Below, piece after piece: positions 1-10,423 of a stretch of 64,000 nucleotides of DNA. This DNA comes from Bifidobacterium breve. GTDB taxonomy: Bacteria; Actinomycetota; Actinomycetes; Nanopelagicales; Nanopelagicaceae. The translations under genes and the position numbers were made by a program. The stretch is taken from NCBI GenBank assembly GCA_945883675.1, contig CAMCYA010000002.1:1-64000 (forward strand), read 5' to 3'. Below the pieces are notes generated by a model. That model searched no databases. It saw nothing but the letters and a program-made list of their open reading frames with translations, and was not told the origin of the DNA. Position 1 is the stretch's first letter; each line of letters starts with the position of its first letter.

Positions 1-392
1 GCTTTGATCCGATCTCGGTGTTCGACAATGTGCTGAGCACTGCTCTTTGCAGCCTCTTGCACCTTTCTCTTTTCACCAAGCGCGATTCGGTCACCCGAAG
101 CGATCTCATCGATGGAGAATCCTGTATATGCAGTTAGTTGCTGCGATCTTGCAAAGATGGTGAAGCCCTTAAGCACCATTCCATCTTTGACTATGTCATC
201 TTCGCCCGCGGTCAGTGCCACAAATGCTCGGCCCCCGCGGTATCTACGTCCGCCAACACCAATAGCCATAGTGCCCTGCTTGCGCAGACTACGGATATCG
301 TCTTGGAAAATTTTTGCTTGCTTATAGGCAAACCAGAGCTGGAACAGCCACATGATTCCAATGAGAATAAACAGTTTGCCTATATTGCTCAT
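1..392 (-). CDS. gutM: GutM (glucitol operon activator)-like protein, C-terminus cut by window edge
   Basis: Own minus-strand reading (not in ORF track): MSNIGKLFILIGIMWLFQLWFAYKQAKIFQDDIRSLRKQGTMAIGVGGRRYRGGRAFVALTAGEDDIVKDGMVLKGFTIFARSQQL...; N-terminal TM plus GutM-like pattern. Its ATG overlaps the SorC gene stop (ATGA). Confidence 0.75.
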   Translation of the reverse strand, partial: MSNIGKLFILIGIMWLFQLWFAYKQAKIFQDDIRSLRKQGTMAIGVGGRRYRGGRAFVALTAGEDDIVKDGMVLKGFTIFARSQQLTAYTGFSIDEIASGDRIALGEKRKVQEAAKSSAQHIVEHRDRIK

Positions 393-1363
393 GCGCTCTT
401 TACCGCCGATGGTTGTAGTGATTTAACGACAGAGTTAGCACATGCTAAATCCAGAATTAAGGTATCAATTAGTCCAGCATTGGCAGCCCCCACCACACCG
501 GCCACCTTTTCAGCCCCTGATGCCACACCAATCACACGAGGGATGTTTTTAATCTCTTCTAAGGTAAGTCCGATTACGCGGCCATCCATAGTTGAAGAAA
601 GTGATGAGCCATCTTTTTTATAGAAGCGAGCTGCAATATCTCCGGCGTAGTTTGAAGCCAGAGCCTCACGATCGGCCTTTGCGATTTTAAATTCAGAAAA
701 GACCATCTCACTAGATGATGAACCAGCTGAGCCGATTCCAACCAAGGCAACGTGTGCACCGCGTGCAAGCTGGAGTGATTTTGCGATGCTCTCTTCTTCA
801 AGAAGTGAGTCGCGAACCTTGGTGCTGTTAACGACAACTGGAGATAAGAATGGAATGAATTGAGCGTTTAGGTTCTTAGCCAAGTTGCGGCCTAGCTCTT
901 CTGCGCTTACTGATGTGCTTACAGATGAGAGCGAGCCCATCAGTTGGGTGACTTTAAGGCCCGAAAGAGTCTCTGAGTGAGCGTTAACTACAGTTGCCTC
1001 AAGGCCGCGGCCCCAAGAGATTGCAATGGTTTGGTTATCGCGAAGATCTTTCAAAAGCGCGCTCGCAGCTGCTCGCCCGATTGTGTTGAGGGTTAAATCG
1101 TTGGACTCAGTTGCAATTACCTGCACATCTTTAATCTTGAGTAGTTCTGAAAGCTGAGTAGAAAGTGATTCATGCTTGTGTGTTGGGGAGACAATCTTGA
1201 TCTCAACAAAACCAAAGCGCTTTGCATCAGAGAGCATGCGCGAAACATTTGATCTAGATGTATTGAGTTTGGATGCCACTTGATCTTGCGAATAGTGGCC
1301 CTCGTAATACAGGCGTGCTGCGCGCAGAATTAACTCCGTTTCGCGCTGCTTCACTATCGTCAC
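389..1363 (-). CDS. SorC/DeoR-type sugar-binding transcriptional regulator
   Basis: N-terminal HTH (YYEGHYSQDQVASKLNTSRSNVSRMLSDAK) plus SorC sugar-binding domain (AISWGRGLEATV; HVALVGIGSAGSSS). Confidence 0.88.
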   Translation of the reverse strand: MTIVKQRETELILRAARLYYEGHYSQDQVASKLNTSRSNVSRMLSDAKRFGFVEIKIVSPTHKHESLSTQLSELLKIKDVQVIATESNDLTLNTIGRAAASALLKDLRDNQTIAISWGRGLEATVVNAHSETLSGLKVTQLMGSLSSVSTSVSAEELGRNLAKNLNAQFIPFLSPVVVNSTKVRDSLLEEESIAKSLQLARGAHVALVGIGSAGSSSSEMVFSEFKIAKADREALASNYAGDIAARFYKKDGSSLSSTMDGRVIGLTLEEIKNIPRVIGVASGAEKVAGVVGAANAGLIDTLILDLACANSVVKSLQPSAVKSA

Positions 1364-1490
1364 ATCCGTTCAGTTATTGAGCAATTACGCTAGTGTGCAT
1401 TGCTTCACACTGGGAAATCAAGCACATCCGCCCAAAATTTAGTAACAAATTAGTACCAGTGAGTATCAACAAGCATCACATTGAAGAGCA

Positions 1491-3179
1491 CTAGAGGCCC
1501 AGATTGGCTAGCTCCACTAGTTCATTACGGGCAGAGCTTTTTGCCTCTGAGGCTGTATTTGCCCCTACCGCGGCCTTACCGGCCTTGATCAACTGCTGCG
1601 ATGAATGGGCCGTAATCGCCTGGGCAACATCGGTCAAGGTGGCAACACTGCAGGAAAGTGAAGATACGCCCATGCCAACTAGGACAGATGCCAACGATGG
1701 ATCAGATGCGGCCTCACCGCAGACACCAACTGGGCAGTTATTTTTAATTCCGGCCTGTGCAATTTGATGAACAGCGCGCAAAAGAGCTGGCTGCCAGGGG
1801 TCATTAAATCCTGCAAGGGCTGCAGATTCACGATCTGCAGCATGTAGATACTGGCCCAAATCATTTGTACCGATAGAAACAAAATGACAAACTTTTGTAA
1901 TTTCATCGGCAAGGAAAATCGCTGCAGGAACTTCAATCATTACACCAGCTTTTTCTAAACCATACTCTTTGGCCAACGCTACAAAGTTTTTTGCCTCTTC
2001 TGGCAATGTGATCATCGGTGCCATTACCCAGACTTCGGCCTTAGTCGCCTTTGCAGCTGCTGCGATTGCTTGCAACTGTGTGCGAAGCAAGTTTTCATGC
2101 TTATTAATCGTACGATAACCACGAACACCTAACGCTGGATTTGGCTCGTTATCAAATGAAATGAAAGCCATTGGCTTATCGGCGCCAGCATCTAATGTTC
2201 TGATAATTACTTTTTGATTATTAAAGGGAGTGAAAAGCTCTGTGTAAATTGCCGTCTGCTCTTGAAGAGTTGGCGCATCGTTTCGGTCCAAATACAAAAG
2301 CTCTGTGCGAAGCAGACCAACACCGTCGGCGCCAGCTGATACTGCTGCAACTGTGTCTTCGATACGACCAATGTTTGCATAGATTGGAACAACAACATTA
2401 TCTGTTGTTATGTAGCCATCTTTAGATCTAGTAACAGTTCTTGATTTACGGGCTTTAATTTTTTCAATCTTGCTCTCAATTGCTGATTTAACAGTTGAAT
2501 CCGGATTAAATACAATTGCACCTGTTGTCGCATCTACAGCCACCATTGCATTTGGTGAAGCTATTGCAGCTTGTACAACTCCGGGACAGGCAACAATGGC
2601 TGGAATTCCATTTGATCTAGCGATAATTGCTGTGTGGCTAGTTGGGCCACCACCTGCAGTAACAATTGCTAAAACTTTATCTGTCTCTAAATCTGCAGTA
2701 TCTGCAGGGGATAAGTCCTGCGCAATAAGAACTGTTGGAAGATCAAAATGTGGAATCTCAGGATATGAAGTACCTGCAATCTCACAGAGCACCCGATCTC
2801 TAATATTTGCAACATCGCTCACGCGCTCTGCTAAATAACCACCAGATGCAGTCAATAACTCTTGAAAAACCTCAGTTGCTTTAACCATTGCAAAACTTGC
2901 CGTACGGCCGCCTGCGATAAATGCTGCTGCCTCTTCTGCAATAGCAGGATCAGTTGCTATCTCTGCCATTGCAATCAAAATCTCATGGAGCTCTCCAGTT
3001 GTGCGAGCAGCGCGAGCATCTAAATCAGCGCCCACTCTGTCAATGGCTGCCGTTAATGCCTGTGTCTCTTCTTCGGTGCTTAACTGAGATTGTTGTGCAT
3101 CTGCAACTGGAATATCAGTGTTGAGTAGAAAGAATGGGCCAATTGCTGCACCAGAACTTGCAGGAATACCAGTGAGCAT
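1491..3179 (-). CDS. ptsI: Phosphoenolpyruvate-protein phosphotransferase (PTS enzyme I)
   Basis: GGGPTSHTAIIARSNGIPAIV active-site His motif; DGVGLLRTELLYLDR; GVCGEAASDP. Confidence 0.95.
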   Translation of the reverse strand: MLTGIPASSGAAIGPFFLLNTDIPVADAQQSQLSTEEETQALTAAIDRVGADLDARAARTTGELHEILIAMAEIATDPAIAEEAAAFIAGGRTASFAMVKATEVFQELLTASGGYLAERVSDVANIRDRVLCEIAGTSYPEIPHFDLPTVLIAQDLSPADTADLETDKVLAIVTAGGGPTSHTAIIARSNGIPAIVACPGVVQAAIASPNAMVAVDATTGAIVFNPDSTVKSAIESKIEKIKARKSRTVTRSKDGYITTDNVVVPIYANIGRIEDTVAAVSAGADGVGLLRTELLYLDRNDAPTLQEQTAIYTELFTPFNNQKVIIRTLDAGADKPMAFISFDNEPNPALGVRGYRTINKHENLLRTQLQAIAAAAKATKAEVWVMAPMITLPEEAKNFVALAKEYGLEKAGVMIEVPAAIFLADEITKVCHFVSIGTNDLGQYLHAADRESAALAGFNDPWQPALLRAVHQIAQAGIKNNCPVGVCGEAASDPSLASVLVGMGVSSLSCSVATLTDVAQAITAHSSQQLIKAGKAAVGANTASEAKSSARNELVELANLGL

Positions 3180-3209
3180 TTTGTATGGATGTCCTTTTGT
3201 TTGGGGCTT

Positions 3210-4379
3210 CTATAGGGAAGCGATGAGAGCATCTAAAAGTAGTGCACCATCATAAAAGTCACAAATGTTTAGATCAATAGTTAATGAAATATTTTTTGTG
3301 CTCTCGCTGTCATAACCAATAGTTAGTGAGGTAACTTGATTTGGGAAAAGCAAGGGAGTCGCAGAACTCATGGAATATGTGGTCAGATCAAAGATTGTTG
3401 TAGTCCCACCACTTAGCATTGCAATTGGCACTTTGCCATTTTTTGCTGCATCAGAAGTAGTTGTAACCAGAGTTCGCAATTCTTCTACGCTAATCAGATC
3501 TGGATCTCTAAAGACTGGAAGGGCGCTTCCATATTTGGATTCAATAATGAGTGAAACGCCAACATGTTGATGCACAGCTATATCTGGTCGTCCTCGCAAA
3601 ACTTTGGCCCAAGCAGAGATCAACTGTGCGTGATCAAAGTTTGCATGTGCACGGCGATTAAATGAAGCTTGCGCGATACCGCGAGTCATTTCAATTCCCT
3701 TAGCGATCAAGGCTTTGTTTGCTGCTTGTCGTTTCAATACTGCGGGATCAATCTGTGCAGAGTTCACATCTGAGAATGTGATTGTTCTATCCGGACCTGT
3801 TGGATGCACGGTGCGAAGATCGATTCCACGGTTAGCTGCTTCAACACGGGCTTTCGGTACAGCTTTAACAGAGGCGTTGACAATTTTTGGAGCGGTAACA
3901 ACTGGTGCAGCAACAATAGGTGCAGGAGTAATTACCGGAGCGACAGGTTGCACTACCGGCGCAACTAGAACTGGTGTAACTACAACCGGTGCAACCGGCG
4001 GTGGCGTTGGTGCCACGGGTGCAACAACGACAGGTGCGGCAACTACAGGTGCTGGGGCTACTGGAGGTGGAGTTGGAGCAGCAGTTTCAACTTGCGCAGC
4101 CGCATCGCCACCAAAATCAAAGGCCATAACCTCTGTTTCTGTGAGCATGATTAATACTGGTTTACCAATTTCAATTACATCACCTGGGTTACCAACTAAT
4201 GTTTCGATAACGCCATCTGCCGGTGCTTCAACTTCCATGTCAATCTTGTCGGTCATTACTTCAAATAAAACATCACCAGATTTAACCTGGTCGCCAACTT
4301 TTACATGGAAAAGCAAAAGCTCTCCAGTTTCCATGGTCATGCTCATCTTGGGCATAACTACGGGATATTTGAAACTCAT
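3210..4379 (-). CDS. 2-oxoacid dehydrogenase E2-like lipoyl protein with shortened/degenerate acyltransferase domain
   Basis: Lipoyl motif [14 protein letters not shown]-like [33 protein letters not shown]-terminal E2-like domain; overlaps the E1beta gene by 4 nt. Confidence 0.85.
   Translation of the reverse strand: MSFKYPVVMPKMSMTMETGELLLFHVKVGDQVKSGDVLFEVMTDKIDMEVEAPADGVIETLVGNPGDVIEIGKPVLIMLTETEVMAFDFGGDAAAQVETAAPTPPPVAPAPVVAAPVVVAPVAPTPPPVAPVVVTPVLVAPVVQPVAPVITPAPIVAAPVVTAPKIVNASVKAVPKARVEAANRGIDLRTVHPTGPDRTITFSDVNSAQIDPAVLKRQAANKALIAKGIEMTRGIAQASFNRRAHANFDHAQLISAWAKVLRGRPDIAVHQHVGVSLIIESKYGSALPVFRDPDLISVEELRTLVTTTSDAAKNGKVPIAMLSGGTTTIFDLTTYSMSSATPLLFPNQVTSLTIGYDSESTKNISLTIDLNICDFYDGALLLDALIASL
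3876..4090 (-). repeat. Low-complexity Pro/Ala/Val-rich linker region inside the E2-like gene
   Basis: Translation [61 protein letters not shown]. Confidence 0.7.
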
Positions 4380-5374
4380 CGCCAGTTTTTAACAATCTCT
4401 CGGGCCGCAGCTTCAATGTCTTCAATTTGAGGAACTGCTGCTTTTTCTAATTGAGGTGCATATGGGATAGGAATATTCATTCCAGCCAAGCGCTTGATAG
4501 GTGCAATGAGGGAACCAAATGATGAAGAACCAGCCATCTGCGCGATAACTTCATTAATAAATCCTGCATGTGCTGGACCTTCTTGAACAACCATGAGGCG
4601 ACCAGTTTTTTCAACTGATTCGTATACAGGTTGCATATCAAGTGGCGAAATTGTGCGCGGATCAATTAACGTCACAGAGATTCCTTCGGCTGCTAATTTC
4701 TCGCAGACTTCATAACTCTTGTTGACCATAATTCCTGTTGCAACAATTGTTAAATCTTTTCCTTCTCGAACAACTTTGGCAACACCTAATGGAATTCGCT
4801 CTGAACCTTCAGGTACAGGATCTCTACCTGGGATCTTGTACAAGAGTTTGTGCTCTAAGAAAATTACAGGGTTTGGATCATCAATTGCTGCAAGCAGTAA
4901 ACCTTTTGCATCTGCAGGATTTGATGGAACGACAACTTTTAATCCAGGAACTGATGCAAACCATGGCTCTAAGTTTTGTGAATGTTGAGCAGCAGCACCT
5001 GTTCCAGAGCCTTGCGGTGTACGCAATACCATTGGTACGTGTAGCGCTCCACCTAACATAAAGTGAATCTTTGCTGCCTGGTTTGCAATCTGATCCATTG
5101 CTTGCGCCGTGAAATCTGAAAATTGAATCTCAACGATCGGACGCATTCCAGATAGAGCAGCACCAACTGCAGCACCAACAATTCCAAGCTCTGCAATAGG
5201 AGTATCTAGTACTCGTTCTGATCCATAGCGGTGGTACATATCGCCAGAAACACCAAATGCACCGCCGTAAATTCCAACATCTTCTCCCAGTAAAAATACT
5301 TCTGGGCGTTCATCAAATGCGATACTCATTGCTTCGCGAACGGCTTCGGCCATAGTTAACATGCGATCGCTCAT
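4376..5374 (-). CDS. pdhB: 2-oxoacid (pyruvate-type) dehydrogenase E1 beta subunit
   Basis: [45 protein letters not shown]; full-length transketolase-like beta subunit. Confidence 0.93.
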   Translation of the reverse strand: MSDRMLTMAEAVREAMSIAFDERPEVFLLGEDVGIYGGAFGVSGDMYHRYGSERVLDTPIAELGIVGAAVGAALSGMRPIVEIQFSDFTAQAMDQIANQAAKIHFMLGGALHVPMVLRTPQGSGTGAAAQHSQNLEPWFASVPGLKVVVPSNPADAKGLLLAAIDDPNPVIFLEHKLLYKIPGRDPVPEGSERIPLGVAKVVREGKDLTIVATGIMVNKSYEVCEKLAAEGISVTLIDPRTISPLDMQPVYESVEKTGRLMVVQEGPAHAGFINEVIAQMAGSSSFGSLIAPIKRLAGMNIPIPYAPQLEKAAVPQIEDIEAAAREIVKNWR

Positions 5375-6372
5375 GCTGACACCTTCTTAAATACTGCATC
5401 TAATAAGCCAGCAGGATCAGCAGCTTTGGCCTTTACTGCCTCATTTACTGCGGCAACAATGGCATCTGTTGCCTCTTGTTGAATCCCATCGCACTGCTCT
5501 TGGGTCAATTTCTTTTGTTTGATTGCGCGAGCGATAAATTTTGGAATCGGATCTAAAAGGCGCCACTCTTCAATCTCTTCTTTAGTTCGATACAAGTTCT
5601 TATCTGATCGAGAGTGACCTTTCCAACGATATGTTTCAGCAATGATTAAGGTTGGTCCTTCACCTTTTTTAGCACGATCAACAGCAATCTGCGCTGCTTC
5701 ATAGACTTCGACAACATCATTTCCATTTACGTTTACGCCAGGGATTCCATATCCCTTACCGCGATCAGCCAAGTTATCGATTGCAAATGCCTTCTCAGTA
5801 GATGATGACATTCCATATTTGTTGTTTTCACAGAATAAAATCATTGGCAGTTTCCAGATTGCAGCTAAGTTTGCTGCTTCGTGGAACGCTCCCTCATTCA
5901 TTGCACCATCTCCAAAGAATGAAACAGCAACAGTTCCCTTTTTCATCATCTTGGATGCGAGCGCTGCCCCTGCTGCGATTGGAATTCCGCCACCAACAAC
6001 TCCGTTTGCACCTAGGTTTCCGGTCTCAACATCTGCAATGTGCATAGATCCACCGCGACCTCCGCAGTAACCAATCTCTTTTCCGAGTAGTTCTGCGATC
6101 ATTCGCGTCAGGTCTGCACCTTTTGCAATGCAGTGACCATGTCCGCGGTGTGTAGAAGTTATTTGATCTTGAATAGTTAACGCCATGCACATACCTGTTG
6201 GTGATGCTTCTTGTCCGATCGATAAGTGCATCGTTCCGTGCATCATTCCGCGTCCAAATAAATCTTCTACTGCTTCTTCAAACTTTCTAATGCGGCACAT
6301 GTATAACAATGCATGGCGTGCGTGTTCGGTTGACGACAGTGGATGGCCCATTAACAGGGGATTTGCGCTCAT
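5371..6372 (-). CDS. pdhA: 2-oxoacid (pyruvate-type) dehydrogenase E1 alpha subunit
   Basis: ThDP motif [31 protein letters not shown]; the ORF extends to 6396 (GTG), but the ATG at 6372 is preceded by GAGGG and gives [13 protein letters not shown]. Confidence 0.9.
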   Translation of the reverse strand: MSANPLLMGHPLSSTEHARHALLYMCRIRKFEEAVEDLFGRGMMHGTMHLSIGQEASPTGMCMALTIQDQITSTHRGHGHCIAKGADLTRMIAELLGKEIGYCGGRGGSMHIADVETGNLGANGVVGGGIPIAAGAALASKMMKKGTVAVSFFGDGAMNEGAFHEAANLAAIWKLPMILFCENNKYGMSSSTEKAFAIDNLADRGKGYGIPGVNVNGNDVVEVYEAAQIAVDRAKKGEGPTLIIAETYRWKGHSRSDKNLYRTKEEIEEWRLLDPIPKFIARAIKQKKLTQEQCDGIQQEATDAIVAAVNEAVKAKAADPAGLLDAVFKKVSA

Positions 6373-6452
6373 TTTCTGACCCTCACATTTGTTCACGCGG
6401 TTGAGTAGATGTTCCTATTAAACACTACCTGTGCGCCCGTTACGATAGCCCA

Positions 6453-6728
6453 ATGAAAGAATTTCGCTCTGTTGTGGCCGCTGCTGTTGGCCTTCATGCT
6501 CGACCAGCCGCTCTTTTTGCATCAACTGCAAAGGGCTCGGGAAATACAGTGCGTTTGGCAAAGATTGTCGATGGTGCTCCAACCACACCAGTTGATGGCG
6601 CGAGTGTCTTAAGAGTGATGACACTCGGAGTTAAATGCGGCGATGAAGTTCTTGTAACCGTTGAGGGCGAAAACGAAGAAGAAACCTCTGCCAAGTTACA
6701 AGAAATTGTTGAGAGCAACGATCATTGA
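6453..6728 (+). CDS. ptsH: Phosphocarrier protein HPr
   Basis: GLHARPAALF active His motif; about 91 aa. Confidence 0.93.
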   Translation: MKEFRSVVAAAVGLHARPAALFASTAKGSGNTVRLAKIVDGAPTTPVDGASVLRVMTLGVKCGDEVLVTVEGENEEETSAKLQEIVESNDH

Positions 6729-7201
6729 ATTCTAAATTACGAACAGGCATAGGAATAGATGCTCACCAATTTGGTGATAGCGGGCCACTTGCGCTCGCAG
6801 GTTTGGTTTGGCCAGAGACAAAAAAACTAGTTGGACACTCAGATGGTGATGCAGCTGCGCATGCAATTTGTGACGCAGTTTTATCTGCATGCCAGTTAGG
6901 TGATGTCGGAAGTTTTTTTGGAGTCGATAAACCAGAAATGGCTGGAATATCTGGCAGTGAAATGATTACAAAGGTGCGAGATTTCGTTGTTAAAAAGGGT
7001 TTTGCAATTAATAACGTAGCGGTACAAATTATTGGAAACGCACCAAATGTTTCATCACGAAGAGATGAGGCGCAGTCAGCATTATCCGAATCTCTAGGAG
7101 CACCAGTTTCGGTTTCAGGGACCACGACAGATTCCATGGGATTTACAGGTCGCGGTGAAGGTGTGTGTGCAATCGCAACAGCGTTGGTACAGATTCCGTG
7201 A
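6725..7201 (+). CDS. ispF: 2-C-methyl-D-erythritol 2,4-cyclodiphosphate synthase
   Basis: GIGIDAHQFG...HSDGDAAAHAICDAVL...TTTDSMGFTGRGEG. Likely TTG start at 6725 overlapping the ptsH stop. Confidence 0.93.
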   Translation: MNSKLRTGIGIDAHQFGDSGPLALAGLVWPETKKLVGHSDGDAAAHAICDAVLSACQLGDVGSFFGVDKPEMAGISGSEMITKVRDFVVKKGFAINNVAVQIIGNAPNVSSRRDEAQSALSESLGAPVSVSGTTTDSMGFTGRGEGVCAIATALVQIP

Positions 7202-8583
7202 CGCTACATCTATATGACACCGCCTCACGTGAAGTAAGTGAGTTCAAATCTCTTAAACCATTACAGGTCTCTATTTATGTTTGCGGAGCAACAGTGCAGG
7301 GCCCACCTCATATCGGCCATGTTCGATCCGGAGTTAACTTCGATATTTTAAGACGCTGGTTAATCAAATCAGGATATGGAGTTACTTTTATTCGAAACGT
7401 AACTGATATTGATGACAAGATTTTACACAGTGCAAAGCACGATGAAATGCCTTGGTGGGCAGTAGCAATGAAGTACGAACGTGTATTTACTGCAGCATAT
7501 GCAGAGCTAAATATCTTGCCTCCAACATATGAGCCTCGGGCAACAGGGCACATAACGCAGATGATTGAACTGATGAAAAAGTTAATCGATAACGGCGCTG
7601 CCTATGCACCAGGCAACGGTGATGTTTATTTAGAGGTTCGAAAACTTAAGAGTTATTTAACTTTGTCTAGACAAAACATTGATGACTTACAAGCATCTGC
7701 AGATGCAGATGAGACAAACAAAAAAGATGTTCGAGACTTTGCATTATGGAAAGCTGCTAAACCCGGAGATCCTTCTTGGCCAACACCGTGGGGACCGGGA
7801 CGACCAGGTTGGCACTTAGAGTGTTCTGCAATGGCGCACGCATACCTTGGAGAAAAGTTTGATATTCATGGCGGCGGTTTAGATTTAGTTTTCCCTCATC
7901 ATGAAAATGAGATCGCGCAATCAGAAGCTGCAGGATATGGATTTGCTCAACGTTGGCTTCACAATGCATGGGTAACGCAATCTGGTGAAAAGATGTCTAA
8001 GTCATTAGGTAACTCACTACAGGTAAATGAAATTCTAAAATCTGTCCGTGGAATAGAACTTCGTTGGTATTTAGGTGGAGCCCATTACCGATCAATGCTG
8101 GAATATTCGCCAGCAGCGCTAGAAGAGTCTGCAACTAACTTTCGCCGGATAGAAAGTTTTTTAAAGAGAGCCACAGAGTTAATTGGTGAGAAACCATCAT
8201 TGCAGTTAAGTGAAGAGTTCAAAAATGCAATGAATGATGATTTAGCGGTTCCCACAGCACTTGCATCTATTAGCGAAAATCTACGTCTTGGAAATCAAGC
8301 TGTTACCGATAACGACAAAAAAGCAATTGCGAAAAATGCCAATGAGATTCGCGGCGCCCTAGATGTTTTGGGATGTGACCCTTTTGATCTGGCATTTGTT
8401 CAATCTGGCGGCTCTGATTTAACTCCAGCCTTAGATGGTGTAATTAAATTAGCTCTAACAGAGCGTGCATCGGCCAGAGAGCGTAAGGATTTTGCTGCAT
8501 CCGATGCAATCCGTGATGGGCTTGCTGATTTAGGAATTACAATTGAGGACACTGCTCAAGGACCTCGCTGGTCTATCAATTAA
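7198..8583 (+). CDS. cysS: Cysteinyl-tRNA synthetase
   Basis: YVCGATVQGPPHIGHVRSGVNFD, KMSKSLGN. Start moved to GTG 7198 (VTLHLYDTASREV), overlapping ispF by GTGA. Confidence 0.95.
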   Translation: MTLHLYDTASREVSEFKSLKPLQVSIYVCGATVQGPPHIGHVRSGVNFDILRRWLIKSGYGVTFIRNVTDIDDKILHSAKHDEMPWWAVAMKYERVFTAAYAELNILPPTYEPRATGHITQMIELMKKLIDNGAAYAPGNGDVYLEVRKLKSYLTLSRQNIDDLQASADADETNKKDVRDFALWKAAKPGDPSWPTPWGPGRPGWHLECSAMAHAYLGEKFDIHGGGLDLVFPHHENEIAQSEAAGYGFAQRWLHNAWVTQSGEKMSKSLGNSLQVNEILKSVRGIELRWYLGGAHYRSMLEYSPAALEESATNFRRIESFLKRATELIGEKPSLQLSEEFKNAMNDDLAVPTALASISENLRLGNQAVTDNDKKAIAKNANEIRGALDVLGCDPFDLAFVQSGGSDLTPALDGVIKLALTERASARERKDFAASDAIRDGLADLGITIEDTAQGPRWSIN

Positions 8584-8604
8584 GTACTGAAACGAGAATT
8601 AAAA

Positions 8605-9543
8605 ATGGCTGGCAACTCATCCCGTAAAGGCGCAGTTCGCCAATCAAAAAAAGGACCATCATCGGGTACTGGTGGAAATAACAAGCGACGTTTAGAAGGT
8701 AAAGGTCCAACTCCTAAAGCAGAAGATCGTCCTTATCACGCTGCTGCAAAGCGCAAAAAAGCTGCAGAGAAAAAAGAAGTTCGTTCACCTCGCATGCCTA
8801 AGGGTGATCGTCCACGTGGCGAAATTGTTGCAGGGCGTAACGCAGTTCTTGAAGCTTTACGTGAAAATGTTCCAGCAACAGAGCTTTTAGTTGCACGCAG
8901 TATTGATGTTGATGATCGCGTTGCAGAGAGTTTAAAGCTTGCACTTCACCAAGGGCTCCAGATTCGTGAAGCACATCGCGCAGAAGTTGAAGGCATCTCA
9001 CCGAACAGTCAAGGAATCATCCTTGCCATCAAACCATTTCAGTATTCAAGTTTTGAAGAGATAATGTCACGTGCTAAAAATCCAGCTCTAATCGTTGCTT
9101 TAGATGGCGTGACAGATCCACGTAACCTTGGCGCAATTATTCGAAGCGCTGCAGCATTTGGCGCAGCAGGTGTCATTATGACCGAACGCCGAGCCGCAAC
9201 CATGACTGCATCGGCCTGGAAGTCTTCCGCAGGAGCTGCAGCACGTTTACCAATTGCACAGATTACAAATCTTGCACGCACAATTGACGCAGCTAAAAAA
9301 GCTGGAATGTTTGTTGTTGGGTTAGATGGCGAATCAGATGTAGAGATTAGTGCTATGAAAGTCGCAACAGAACCACTGATGGTAATTGTTGGCTCAGAGG
9401 GTAAAGGCCTTGCACGTTTAACTAAGGAAAAATGCGATCTTGTAGTTTCAATTCCAATCAGTGCCACAACGGAATCTCTTAATGCAAGTGTTGCAACATC
9501 AATTGCTCTGTTTCATATTGATCAAGCACGCCGCGTAAAATAA
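8605..9543 (+). CDS. rlmB: 23S rRNA (guanosine-2'-O-)-methyltransferase, TrmH/RlmB family
   Basis: EIVAGRNAVLEALRE; VALDGVTDPRNLGAIIRSAAAFG; SIPISATTESLNASVATSI; basic N-terminal tail. Confidence 0.92.
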   Translation: MAGNSSRKGAVRQSKKGPSSGTGGNNKRRLEGKGPTPKAEDRPYHAAAKRKKAAEKKEVRSPRMPKGDRPRGEIVAGRNAVLEALRENVPATELLVARSIDVDDRVAESLKLALHQGLQIREAHRAEVEGISPNSQGIILAIKPFQYSSFEEIMSRAKNPALIVALDGVTDPRNLGAIIRSAAAFGAAGVIMTERRAATMTASAWKSSAGAAARLPIAQITNLARTIDAAKKAGMFVVGLDGESDVEISAMKVATEPLMVIVGSEGKGLARLTKEKCDLVVSIPISATTESLNASVATSIALFHIDQARRVK

Positions 9544-9566
9544 GCAAAAGGTAAGTTAGGTAAACC

Positions 9567-10355
9567 ATGAAATACCAGCGATTTATTGCATTAGGTGACT
9601 CATTCACTGAAGGTATGTGCGATGAAAAAAGATATGGCCAATACCGTGGCTGGGCAGATCGCGTTGCCGATGTTATGGCGGCTAACCAACCTGGTTTCCA
9701 ATATGCCAATCTTTCGATACGTGGCAAATTGTTAAAGCAGGTTATTGATGAGCAGTTAGAACCTGCGCTGCAACAAGTTATCGATAAAACAACCTTAGTC
9801 TCTTTTCATGCCGGGGCTAATGATGTTATTCGGCCAAAATACAATCCTGATGTAGTCCTACCTATGTATTCACAGGCGGTTCGAAAAGTTGCTGCATCAG
9901 GTGCAACTGTTATGTTGTTTACAGTTCTAGAAGACAGCGGAAAAGAAGGACGATTAGCCGAATCTTGGAAACATCGATTTAAAGAGTTTAATGAGAATGT
10001 TCGAAAAGTAGCCGCAGAAGTCGGTGCCATATTGTGCGATGGGAATCAAGAGGAATCTCTTAAAGATCCACGCTTTTTAGCCTTCGATCGCCTCCATTTA
10101 AATCCAATGGGACACGATCGGGTAGCACAAGCGGTTTTAGAAACAATTGATCTTCCTTTTGATCCATCATGGCGAAGACCACTTGCACCAGCAGAGAAAA
10201 CATCGAAGTTTGTCCAAACTGGTGTTACGACTTTATGGTTTGTAACTTTTGCACTTCCATGGATGTGGCGACGTGCACGAGGCAAGTCATCAGGTGATGG
10301 AAGAACCTGTAAGTATCCCCACGCAATAAAGTGGCCGCTTACACATTTGGATTAA
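9567..10355 (+). CDS. SGNH/GDSL-family hydrolase
   Basis: ALGDSFTEG, GANDVIRP, DRLHLNPMGH. Confidence 0.85.
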   Translation: MKYQRFIALGDSFTEGMCDEKRYGQYRGWADRVADVMAANQPGFQYANLSIRGKLLKQVIDEQLEPALQQVIDKTTLVSFHAGANDVIRPKYNPDVVLPMYSQAVRKVAASGATVMLFTVLEDSGKEGRLAESWKHRFKEFNENVRKVAAEVGAILCDGNQEESLKDPRFLAFDRLHLNPMGHDRVAQAVLETIDLPFDPSWRRPLAPAEKTSKFVQTGVTTLWFVTFALPWMWRRARGKSSGDGRTCKYPHAIKWPLTHLD

Positions 10356-10423
10356 ATCAATGCGATCTCCGATTATCTACCTTCTAGTTACCTTAAGTTC
10401 ATCTCTTCAGGTCATCATTAGGC

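Noticed and set aside
112-623. Plus-strand ORFs of 71 and 161 aa at the left edge
   Set aside because: They are antisense to the GutM-like reading frame and the SorC gene; no recognisable domain.
3715-4392. 225-aa plus-strand Thr/Gly/Ala-rich ORF (ATGATGATTTGAATTGAG...-like)
   Set aside because: Antisense shadow of the Pro/Ala/Val-rich linker of the E2-like gene; repetitive composition explains the open frame.
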